The position numbers and the translations under genes are program-made. Positions 54,405 to 64,000 of a stretch of 64,000 bases of DNA are shown piece by piece. Numbering within the stretch: position 1 is the stretch's first letter; every line of letters begins with the position of its first letter. The stretch comes from Klebsormidium nitens (Eukaryota > Streptophyta > Klebsormidiophyceae > Klebsormidiales > Klebsormidiaceae). The notes beneath the pieces were generated by a model, which worked only from the letters and a program-made list of their open reading frames with translations, had not been told where the DNA came from and did no database searches. Location of the stretch: positions 7,884 through 71,883 of the forward strand of contig DF237153.1 of NCBI GenBank assembly GCA_000708835.1, in the 5' to 3' direction.

Positions 54405-57400
54405 TCAAGCTGGCGCCCCTTGCAACTTGAACTTCTCTAGGACTCTTTGTAGCCGCGGTAGCTGCTGATACGCCGCCACGGATCGCCTTGCTTGCACTAT
54501 TGACCCCACCTGCATGGCAAGGATGTGCGTCGTATGAACCCCTGTGGAACCCTGTTAACAAACCTTGCAAAACACAGGCATACCGAGTTCTAATGACTGC
54601 AGCGCCATGTTTGTGGTGTACCGCTTGTTTTTGTCCTTCTCAACAATTCTTTTTTAGCTTGAGCGGAATGCGCATGACTCGAACAGGAAGAGCGCTTACC
54701 AGAATGAGCATGGACGTGAAACCGATATTCTCGCCGCCCAGCATCGTCTGCCGAAAGTACGCGTCGATTTGAGTGGACACGATGGCCAGGATCCCAACCA
54801 GCATCCCCCCTGCAGAAGCCCAAACGTGACGTCAGAGATGCACACACATGGCGTCAGCGAAGCACAACAGCAGGCACAAGGAGGCGGCAAAGGTACAGAA
54901 CAACAGTCCCACCGAGCATTCCCTCTGTAGGAGGCCAACCATGACGTCAGCAACGCACAGTAGCGTAAGAAAAGGAGGCGGCGGACCCATGACCACGAAA
55001 AAAGGATGAGCTTTTCGAAAAACCCTAGCAACGCCCGATAGGGAAACTCAGCAAAGCGGGACGCTCGCGAAGGGGCTTGGCCAACGCGTCAGCGGCAGTC
55101 ATTGGCTGAAGCCATCAGGAAAGAGAGTTCAAGGAAGTAAGGCCAGCAAAAAAAGGGCAGCGAAGTGCCTCAGCAAAAGGCGTCAAAGGCGACGACGTTT
55201 GATACCTCGTCTGCCTGTGTCGTCTGCGCAACACTCACTTTTTGATAGATAAGATTCGCTTGACAGAACAAACAAATATCCATTTGGATGGCTGGGGGAT
55301 CTCAACGCAAAGGACCCGTCAAGCGCTGGGATACGCCGCTGGAATGAGCGGTCAAAGTGAAGCGGCTGCTCACAACAAAGGCACAAGGGGCTCCGTATAC
55401 AGCACGAGTACGTCGCTATCGACCTGCCTGGTTTCAACCAAGCGGTTGAACCAAATTCAACCAGCATCTCAACTCAAGATAGAAGGCCTCATAGAGGGCC
55501 TCGTAAGCGCTAAAGGAAAGGCTTTATAAGCGCTTGAGATAAGCGGTTGCTTACCCCAGAAGCGCGCGCTGGTCTGTACGTAGCGTAAGTATTGCACCGT
55601 TTGTCGCCCGGGCCGGATCTGGGGAACACGTGCCCCGATCTGATTGAGCCACTTGGACAGCTCCGTCGGGTTGTCGGACTGTATGGAGAAGAAGGACGAT
55701 TCTGATGGGGCAGTATCGTGTCTCTCGTTTGAAGCAACTGGTGAACTCCGAAGGATAATCTACTTGTCGACCTTGTTCGACCAACAGATCGCCACAGGAG
55801 GGAGGAGGCTAGAAAAGCGAGAGGGGGATATGAAGTGTCCTGATGCTGCCGCTATTTGCAGATTCGTTGAGGATCGTTGACTTTCAGACATTTGTGAAAG
55901 CAACGCGTTGATACCTAGGGCGAAATAGAAACAAAGCCCCTTCGCCTTGAATACAGTGCCCAAAGGTCCTACTCTCGTAGTTCTACATGAAGCCGGGATC
56001 TGAACGGGCTGCTGAGGACGTCATTCCGCTGCTACCAGACAGAAAGCCAAAGAGAACAGCGAGGCCCGGTTCGGCATACTTACGATGTCTACCAGGTTGC
56101 ACAAGAAGATGACGGCGAACGTGAGCGTTTGGAAGAAGACCGGGTGCTGAATCGGGTCCATCAGGGACGCCAGGGCACTGATAAACCGGTTACTTGTCAC
56201 TCTGCAAGAAGTGGAAATGAAGGAGCGGTCAGTTGTGGTTCATAACTTATCTTGGGTAATCCCAGTCGCATACAAGCGATAGTCGATGTGTGTGTCAGAG
56301 GGTGTCATAGTGGTCAGAAGATATAAGCGATGATAAATGTCGCCAGCAGCCTTAAAGCCTGCCGTGTAGCTTTTGAGTCTTGAGGAAGGCGAACGAAGTC
56401 ATCAACAACCGACAAACCAGAGAGTATCGAGGCGCTAATGGGGACCATGTAGCAAGAAGCCCGGCCCTTCCGTATCGGGGACTCCACGCCTTCAATTTCC
56501 ATTCAGACAATCTATCCATACTTCAGCTTTGGTTCAACAAGCCGTGGTTGGATTAAATTCTCTCTTCCTACTGAACTTCCTACTTGGGTGGGAAAGCTTC
56601 GGACGCTTTGGACACTCCCTAGGTTCTCATGGATTCTAAAGAGACCGAAACAGACTCAAGGTTTCAGCAACTGATGGAAACGACAAAGCATGACTGAAGC
56701 AGTCGAGTCAAGCTCTTCGCCACAGAGAACAGCTTCCCGCACCTGCAAACGCTCCTATAATGACAGCTGTGATGAGTCGCGTTTAGTGCAACACGATTCA
56801 TCTTTAGTCAATCGTGATCAAAGTGTTTTGTGATGTATCAGAGGTAGAACGTAAACATGAGGTAGAACGTAAACATTTCTTACTATCAGTGATCAGAGTA
56901 AGGTGTAATACTTCAGAGGTGGAACATAAACAATCCATATAAGGGCAATGAATAACAAAAGGCTCACCCGGCGACGAACTTGGGCACCCCCAGAAAGATG
57001 CTGGCGACCATGATGGGCTGCATGCCCCCCGGGTTGATCAGAATCGGCACGTACTGGTCCTGCATCACGTCGTGCAGGGTGCTCCTGCGAACACCAAGAG
57101 GTTCAAGAGGTTTAGCGTTACGTGTAGCTTCTGCAAAGCCTTTGCTTTTCGAATTACCAAGGGGCCGCTAAAGCAAGACTCACGTCGTGCAGGGTGCTCC
57201 AACGAACATCAGGAGGTTAACGGAATTTAGCGTTACGTGTAGCATCTGCAAAATCTTTCGTGTTCGAAGGGGCCGCTAGAGCAAGACTCGCGTCGTGCAG
57301 GGTGCTCCTGCGAACATCAAGAGGTTCAGTTGCTTTAGCTTTACGTGTGGCCTCTGCGAAGTCTTCGGTTTCTTAGTTTCGAAGGGGCCGCTAAAGCAAG

Positions 57401-60400
57401 ACTTACGTCGTGCAAGGTGCTCCCGCGAACACCAAGAGGTTCAAAGCGTTTGGCATTACGTGCAGCCTCTGCAAAGTCTGCGGTGATTTGCAGATCTAAG
57501 GGGTCGTTAAAGCAAGGAGTGCGTGACTGTCGGGCCGTCCTGGACGGCTGCAGTGACGGTTTCAATGTTTTGCTGAATTGGTGCGCTCTCGTTCGGACAC
57601 TCCTGGATTCGGACGTCCACACTTTAGAGGCCTCCATCACGGGATGTTGGGCCGACTGCCTTACTGAAATCTAAAGAATTCGATTCTTGAGTATCAACTA
57701 CTTTTAGGGTTCAGAATCGGGGTTCCGGGCAATGGGCATGGCTACTCCGAGACCACAAACTAGTCCCGAGACCACAAACTAGTCCCCAAATGGTTTGCTT
57801 GGGGTGCGGCGCAGTCAGAATCTGGACCTGCGCAAGAGTGATCCAATGTGCAAAGCGTTCAAACAAAATCGAGGCGCGGTTACGGCTCACCCTTGTACGC
57901 CCTCTTCTAGTTGGTAGAACGCGAGAGGGACCTTCCTAACCCCCTGGGTTAAGAAGGCCGCCCCGATTGTCATGATGACGACCGACCCGAGCCAAACTCC
58001 CATTTGCGAGAGCGTCAGCGTGCGTGCTGCGAAAAAGGGCAAAAAGTATCAGACGCTCGTTGCGTCCAAGCAATTGCGGACCTCGATGAGTTTGCAAGCA
58101 AGAAAACTTGACCATAATGTCGGAAAGGGAGCACTCCCCAAAATCGAAAGGGATAGACAGCACTTTGACGCAAGAAGCGAGGCATGCGTTCCGAAGACAA
58201 GCATGCTTCTAGGCTGATGAACAACGGACAACAACTGGTACGTCAAGAAGAAAGGAAGGAGGTAAACTATCCCTCTGTCGGAATGCAAGGCGTATCTAGT
58301 ACGGGTACCGCGGAGCCGCCCCCGGTTTGCAAGCACCGTCCCCAACTACAGTAACAGTTCAAGAGGAGGCGCGAACAATCCCGTCTCAGTGAGGCGACCC
58401 CTCACCTTTTAGATTGACAAAAACGCTGTGCAGGAACTTCCGATACCCCTCGAGGATGCCCAGCGAGATGATGACCGACGAGCCTTGCCCTGCAGGATGA
58501 CCGCCGGGGTTAACGCCGGGTTATGCTTGAAACCACGTTCTGGCTTGATGAGTGTGAAAGGAACGGTTTTGCCGATGTCCCTAAACGTAACCGAAAGAAG
58601 TGGCGAGACACCGACCAGCGGGCACAACTGAGCTTGTCGACGGGCCAGCTTTTTGCTAGGTGCGTTGCAGGCGACAACCTGATATCAACTTACATCGGTC
58701 CTCGCACTTGTGATTGTTCGTATTACGAGTGACAGAAAAACCAATCGAGTTTCAAAATCGATCTTCGTTTGAGTTCGTGTATGGTTGCACGCGAGCAATC
58801 ATAAGAGATTGTCAAACCATTCCGGCACAATCCTCTGGTGTAACAAGGGATTATATCCCGAGTGCCTTAGGACACATCTGAACAACATGAGGATTGAACA
58901 AAAGCCCAAACAAGACTCACCGAATCCGAGTTCGCCGATCTGTTTACTGAGCCATGAGAGGACTTTTGCGCCCAGCAACAGGAGGCTCACGGTCCACAAG
59001 TAGTACGAGAACCTGAGACAGCATACGTTGGGTGTCAAAAAGGAGACAAAAGTAACCTAGTTCGGAGTACCCTGTTTTGGGGTGCTGGATACCTAATCAC
59101 GCCTGCTCTACCCTGACAGGACTTCGAGAACATTTGAGCACTTTCTGCTCAAAAGAACAATCAAAGGCGCCCAGTGCATCAATAATTTGAGAATTTTAGT
59201 ATCAGTCCGCCGCACCCTAAGCAAGACGAGAAGGTCAAAAGCGGACCGTGTGGTCGACTTACGGGGAGTCCTTGTAGTAGATTGCGTGGGCTCGGCTTGT
59301 GAAGGCCACGAAACTGGCTTGGAGTACGGCTATGATGTCGGCACACCTCTTCCTGGATGCCAAAAAACACAGTGGGTATTAGCGGGTTGGAGGCGCGTCT
59401 TCGTTCTTCTGAATGTCTACTTGAACCCGCGAAACGGCTGAAACGCCCGCGAATATGCGGGTTACGGTGACCTACAGTTGGTCAATCAGTCAAGTGACTA
59501 CTTTGCACAAAAGAGTGATAGATCCTGTGCAGTGCGCTTTATCGCTGGCTACGACTTTTTCCAACTCTCTTCCTAGAAGCGCTGATTCGGCAGAGCCATT
59601 ACATTTCTGCAATAGTTTGTTTTCCCAAAGCTTCTTGGCCATCTAACGGCCAAGTATTGGCCAGGCCAATCAAACGTTTGTGAAACGATAAGACCAACAA
59701 AACATCAAGCGGATACAGGCTACAAAAGCTGAACAAGATCCCTGAAGTTCGTTGAAGATTCGAAGAGCTCACATCTCCTGCTTCAATGCTTCATTTCCGT
59801 CGGGCCCCTCTTCCTTGAGCGTCTTCAGGTATGGAATCACGTTCGACAGGAAGGAGATGACGATGGACGCGCTGATCTCGGGGCCGACCCCGAGTTGGAA
59901 AATGTTCCACGGGACCTCTGCGCTTAGGTCACCCAGGGGCGCTGCAGGGTTAACACCTTGGTTAGTGATGGTTAAGTTTCTTCAACCGGGCACGACAACC
60001 TTAAACCGGGCACGAGATTCAGGTGCGAATGATGAATTCACGGGTGGCTGTGTGAACGGGCCAACAGGGCTACGGAAACCCCTGGTGGTGGACTTTACTA
60101 ACTGGGAGCTCGCAATCGGATTCGTCCAGGACTTAGCCTTGAGCTTCCTTGACAGAGACTGCGTTCAAAGTACGGTTTCTGTGTGACTGCTGACGTAACG
60201 GGCTCTTGGCATGCACAAAATATGAGTTTGAAGGACCGAATGCCTGGCGCTTACAAGGTCTTTTCGTATGAAGAGTAAAGCTGGCCAATAAAATCTTACG
60301 CGGGCCAAATCAGCTTTGCTGAAAAAGACCTCCCGCTCCTAAGCGAATGAAGGCGTACACACCGCGAACAAGTCCGCCAAACTGACCTACATAAAATGAA

Positions 60401-60786
60401 CGTTCGACTCATCCTGTGACTGCTGGCAAAGAGGGTCAACATGGCGTCTCCCTGCTTCAGCCAGGAAAGAAACAAGATTTTCTGCTCACAAAGTGACCCC
60501 GAGGCGAGATCCATGGCCGTGCTGTGGAAGCGCCGGTCGAAGCCGGGCAGCGGGATGTAGTACCCCCCCCTCACGACAAACATGATCGCCAGGGTCACAA
60601 ACAGCCGTTTCCGCAGCTCGCTTTTGAACAGACCGTCGAGGAAGTCGTTGAACTGGATACCGAGCTTGGTGAGCTGGAAGAAGAAATACTTTGGCTTGGG
60701 GGGTGGCTGAAAGGACTGAAAGTCTGGCAGGCTTGGGGCGGAGGTGGAAGCGTCGGGGGGGTAAAGCCGGTCGCGGAGCTGTGGGT
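54405..60786 (-). CDS. SCY2: SecY2-type plastid translocase (SCY2-like), 11 exons
   Basis: Exons on the minus strand: 60786-60490, 59941-59773, 59352-59263, 59012-58921, 58489-58406, 58026-57891, 57084-56968, 56201-56084, 55678-55555, 54809-54700 and 54509-54405. All joins are phase-consistent (480 codons plus 2 nt from an upstream exon). Recognisable SecY landmarks: RGGYYIPLPGFDRRF (TM1/plug), IFQLGVGPEISASIVISFLS (TM2), GFGQGSSVIISLGIL, INPGGMQPIMVASIFLGVP (TM7), ARVPQIRPGRQTVQYL (C5 loop with ribosome or motor contact), GGMLVGILAIV (TM9-10), then VGSIVQARRSV. The insertion-free short loops and GGMQP match SCY2, the second SecY of streptophyte plastids, which works in envelope-membrane insertion, rather than thylakoid SCY1. 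That subfamily call is from memory. The first exon lies further upstream. Confidence 0.85.
54820..54975 (-). repeat. Duplicated acceptor/exon edge next to SecY2 exon 54700-54809
   Basis: CAGCATTCCCTCTGTAGGAGGCCAACCATGACGTCAGC-like sequence near 54915-54955 repeats the acceptor edge and flank at 54795-54835 (CAGCATCCCCCCTGCAG ... GACGTCAG). The copy has a weakened acceptor (CTACAG) and no open continuation. Confidence 0.5.
57067..57430 (-). repeat. Four tandem copies of a SecY2 exon edge plus intron (108-115 bp)
   Basis: CGTCGTGCAGGGTGCTCC recurs at about 57068, 57183, 57291 and 57406 (slightly altered in the last), each followed by CGAACA(C/T)CA(A/G)GAGGTT and GCAAAG...GGGGCCGCTA. The first copy is the real exon start (minus strand GTTCGCAG|GAGCACCCTGCACGACG). 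The others offer decoy 3' splice sites upstream of it. Confidence 0.8.
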
Positions 60787-61679
60787 CTGCACAACAAAAG
60801 AGGTTCAAGGACTACCAATCAGGTGCCAATCTGTGCAGCGGCCTGAGGTTGCTATTCTGAGCACCAATTTTGCAACATTTCAGATGGTTCTGTAGCGGCT
60901 GACCTGTACATTAGCCTAGAAGGGTCACTCAGAATTGTGAACAAGCGTAAACCTGCGAACGAGTCTGCAGCAAAGAGGATCTTGGGATGCTATCTGGCGC
61001 GCTTTCCGAGCCCCTGTGTCTACCGTTGAGACGTTCTAGAGGATGCTGAAAATATACGGAGAAATATACAGACAAGCTGATGCTAGTCCCGACTGCCAGA
61101 ATTGACCAGTGCTCCTCTGATCTTCAATCTAGAGAACTCAATTTCTTCAACTTAGAGAAGGTCAAGGGGCCTTGATGAAATGGTGGTGCGCCCTTGCAAG
61201 AAAAGACTTTCTGGAAGAGAAGCTCAGAGACAGACATATCGGTCAATTCTTCATTACTCAACACCTTATCTTTCTCGCCAGATGCAACTGATGCCACCGC
61301 TTTGGTTTTGAAAGGTGGTGCGGTGATTTAGAAGAGAGTTGCGCAGCAGCAAGCTTGTGTGTCATGAGGTGCCGGCAGCAGCACATTCCTTTTTAACAAC
61401 AGTTCTGAGGAACAGAAAGAAACTGCTGTGGAAACGGGGTTTTCGGACTTCAAGGTGTCTAATGCACTAGCATGAGGTGCAAGAGGCCACCATGGTTGCA
61501 AGTACTTCTTCACTTGCCTTCAGAGTCATTGTGGACAAAAGGGGTCCCCATTTGATCGACCCCAGAGATTGCTTCCGCTCGAGTGTGCACTCTTCTCCGC
61601 CGGACTCCCCTCCATCCCCACCGCTCAGGCCCCAAAACATCACTGCCCTCCTCTTTTGAAATTTTCAACGTGGCCCTTC

Positions 61680-61872
61680 TTGTTTCATTGGCAGAGTACC
61701 TCCTATTGCGCACAACTTTTGGGAGAATGCAACCTACACTTTCCTTTCTATCTGTATGAAAAGTATCAGAGTGCGCTAAAGCCAACGTCCGCTGCTTCAG
61801 CGTGCAGGTTGAATTTACGCCGCCACAAAATGATTGCCAACTCCCAAGGTTGACGGCTGCACGCGCTGCCAT
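61680..61872 (-). CDS. Candidate transit-peptide first exon of the SecY2 gene
   Basis: A minus-strand ATG at 61872 opens a frame beginning MAARAAVNLGSWQSFCGGVN, rich in Ala, Ser and Arg and poor in acidic residues, as in plastid transit peptides. The donor is not settled: GGAG|GTACTC near 61695 leaves phase 2, while the exon at 60786 needs phase 1. Another small exon may therefore lie between them. Confidence 0.4.
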
Positions 61873-62999
61873 TATGAAATCTCATGAGGGGTGAGCAGAA
61901 TCCTGCTTATGCATCAAATAAGAATGATGCACCAACCCCTTAGCTTAGTCAACACGTGCGCAATGCCTCCACTGCTCCATGAAGGAAAGTGGTGCTTCCG
62001 AGTTCGTTCATGCCCTTCCTTTTTCGCTACCTCCTCTTTAACACCATGAGCAATCTGCGTGATTACTTTGAGTCTACAACACGAGTACAGTGTCAAGAAA
62101 GCTTCGAGCATGTTGCTTGCCACTCAGAATCCATGCTTTCTAAGTTTCTTCTCTCCTTCCAATGCTCAGTCAGATTCAGAAAAGCGACAATCAGATTCGA
62201 CAATCTGTCCTGAGAGTTCATACTTCGCATTTAATAGTATTTGGGGGACAGGATGCGATTTGGAGACTTTGTTGTGGGACCCTCCAACCATTGTGAAAGT
62301 TAGCGGACTTGACCTGCCTTGAGTAAGCCCGTTTTCCTGTCCTTTTTATTCGTTCATTGGTGGTCAGGGGCGCCAACTTCTTGAAGTGGATTGTTGAAGA
62401 CGTTGGTCAGCAATGCAGATTGGCAGGTTCTCAATGCCGCTTGTGTCGGCTTAATGCAATCGCCTTGCACCAATTTGTTCAAGCATGCAACTCCTGGTTG
62501 ATTGATGCATCTCAAAACAACCGGAGCTTTTGAAGCAACCACCTTTTGGGCATCACTTAGCTGCTGTCCGTTGTTGAACAGTGTCTTTTGCAAGGAAATG
62601 AAGAAAGGTCACCATCAGCAAGATCAGCGCTTCTTGGTTTGTGTTGTCCCCCTCCGTTTTCGACACTGAATGCAGAAGCCAAGCATACAGAAAAAGTCTT
62701 TGCTCTCATAAGTAGAGCAGTTCACGGATGCGTTGCAACATAGAGGTACTTTCTTGATGCTCCCGCGGATCATTTCGCCACCTTAATGTATATACTTTCT
62801 CTCTCAACACCTGGACACTATTTGCTCCCCAAATGCAGGCCTGCCAGGACAACCTCTTAAAGGAATCAGACACGTCCGTTTCTTTTTTGTTACCTAGATC
62901 ACCAGGGTGCGGGAGAGGCGGCCACCTGCTGACACCTAGTGGTGGCCCTCATACCTCACTCTAGAACTTTTAGCAATCAGTGCACTAAGAGTTCAGACA
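61873..62999. other. Divergent intergenic region between SecY2 and LAP genes
   Basis: No supported gene. A TATATA stretch (TGTATATAC near 62787) lies about 210 bp before the LAP start and could be its TATA box. The minus-strand frame at 62354-62593 lacks similarity to any family. Confidence 0.4.
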
Positions 63000-64000
63000 A
63001 TGGCGTCCTCCGCGGTAGCCTCCTCAGCGATGGCCGCCATTCGCTCTTCCACCCGTGCTGTACAGCCGACTAGCCTCAGCTCTCAACAGGGGCGCCACAT
63101 CGTCCGCTGCTCTCTTTCCTCACTCCATCTGCGCCTCTCGCCAACCTTTCCTTCACAGAAGCAGAGTCTAGCTTTCCTGCCTCCTAGCTCGCTACGCTCT
63201 GCTCTTCATCCGCCCCACCCCTCTCAGTTTTCCCAGTGGAAGAAGCTCAGAGATGCAGCTCTCTTTCGGCCGCGCACGCTAGTCTCCTCCGCCACAGCCT
63301 CAGATGCGTCCCTCCCCCTGGGGCTGACTCGTGCAGCGGCCCCACTCCTCCCTCAAATCGACATTTCCCCCAGCGGTGCAAAGCCCGAGGACTACGCAGG
63401 GGACCTCTTGGTTCTGGGTTTGTTCTCTGAGGCTGTGACCAAGAGCGGCGATTTCCAGAAGCTGACTGCGACGGGGGTGCCGTATGGAGAACTCGTAGGG
63501 GAGCTAGTACAGGAGACGGACTTCAAGGGGAAGCCGGGGCAGACGGCAGTCGTCCGGGTATCCGGAGAGAAGGTAAGAATCTGCTTATCTTTCTTTTCTT
63601 GTGATTATTGAGGTTAATGTGTCCAGACGCAGGGTCTACAAGATCAGACTGGAGGGTATGTGCAAGAGATCTTCCATAACCGCAAACGTTTGTCTTGCTT
63701 GCTTGTTGCCTAGCATTGATCAAACAATCATCTGAGAATCAAATATCGTCTGCCAGTCTGATCATATATCTGTTCCTTTATCATCGACATTGACTGGATC
63801 ACGAACTAGGCATGCAGGTCGATCGGAGTGAGTATTGGTTCCTGTTATGTCATAAAATTCCACTTGAAGAAGCAATACGAAACGTACATGCAGGTCAAGC
63901 GGGTTGCAATTGTCGGGCTGGGGTCGAGCAAGGAATCTAGCGTGGCGGCTGGGTTCCGTGCGCTAGGGCAGGCACTGGCAACGATTGCGAAGGAGTCTAA
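63000..64000 (+). CDS. LAP: Leucine aminopeptidase (M17), plastid-type, 5' part only
   Basis: Exon 1 is 63000-63572 (ATG at 63000, donor GAGAAG|GTAAGA), and exon 2 starts at 63894 after CATGCAG and runs off the window; phase 0 matches. The first 95 residues or so are Ser/Ala/Arg-rich and lack acidic residues, a plastid transit peptide. The M17 N-terminal domain follows: YAGDLLVLGLFSEAV, then VPYGELVGELVQETDFKGKPGQT, and in exon 2 VKRVAIVGLGSSKESSVAAGFRALG. The catalytic C-terminal domain (NTDAEGRL metal site) lies beyond the window. Plant LAPs are hexameric metallopeptidases with chaperone activity in the stroma. Confidence 0.88.

Noticed and set aside
62354-62593. 79-codon minus-strand frame before the LAP gene
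   Set aside because: It is Cys-containing but has no signal peptide, no family pattern and no supporting splice sites.
1-64000. tRNA, rRNA or snRNA genes
   Set aside because: A reading for A/B-box and cloverleaf patterns found none convincing; a covariance-model scan would be needed to exclude them.

Overview
The window is eukaryotic nuclear DNA, probably from a streptophyte green alga (charophyte grade, for example a Klebsormidium-like alga). This is an inference from three things: plant-type host genes (USP/kinase/U-box proteins, a plastid SecY2-type translocase, an OS-9 ER lectin, a plastid-type leucine aminopeptidase), about 50% GC, and short exons with canonical GT-AG introns. Most exon borders below were placed by hand from splice sites. 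Where summed exon lengths are multiples of three and phases match, that supports the model.

Region A (about 0.2-27 kb) is an accessory region full of replication and mobility genes. A long plus-strand gene (about 0.2-12.1 kb) starts with a 2A-like peptide (IEPNPG). It continues with a long acidic disordered exon and several short in-frame exons, then an archaeo-eukaryotic primase domain and a herpesvirus UL9-like origin-binding helicase. Its introns hold large tandem-repeat arrays and small minus-strand genes. Next comes a virus-like cluster: a small 'GGFE' protein, a HIRAN-domain protein, an unknown protein, a tyrosine recombinase of the type seen in polinton-like viruses and virophages, a small Cys-motif protein, and a D5-type primase-helicase broken by two frameshifts and one in-frame stop. 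A spacer with GATAC iterons follows, then a minus-strand DDE transposase (KDZ-like) whose intron contains an oppositely oriented gene with an XPA-like zinc-finger motif. A third tandem array and an assembly gap close the region.

A short motif (ACTTAGGG followed by RRACGY-like bases) lies 15-60 nt upstream of the start codons of at least five otherwise unrelated genes in region A. It is the best evidence that these genes belong to one transcriptional system. The simplest reading is one or more endogenised DNA-virus-like elements or very large transposons, partly decayed.

Region B (about 27.8-64 kb) is conventional host sequence. It holds a frameshifted F-box/LRR gene, two paralogous USP-coiled-coil-kinase genes on the minus strand (the first ends in a U-box, the second has lost it), and a complete OS-9 homologue between them on the plus strand. 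A SecY2-type translocase follows on the minus strand, and the first exons of a plastid leucine aminopeptidase run off the right edge. Introns here repeatedly carry tandem copies of the adjacent exon edge.
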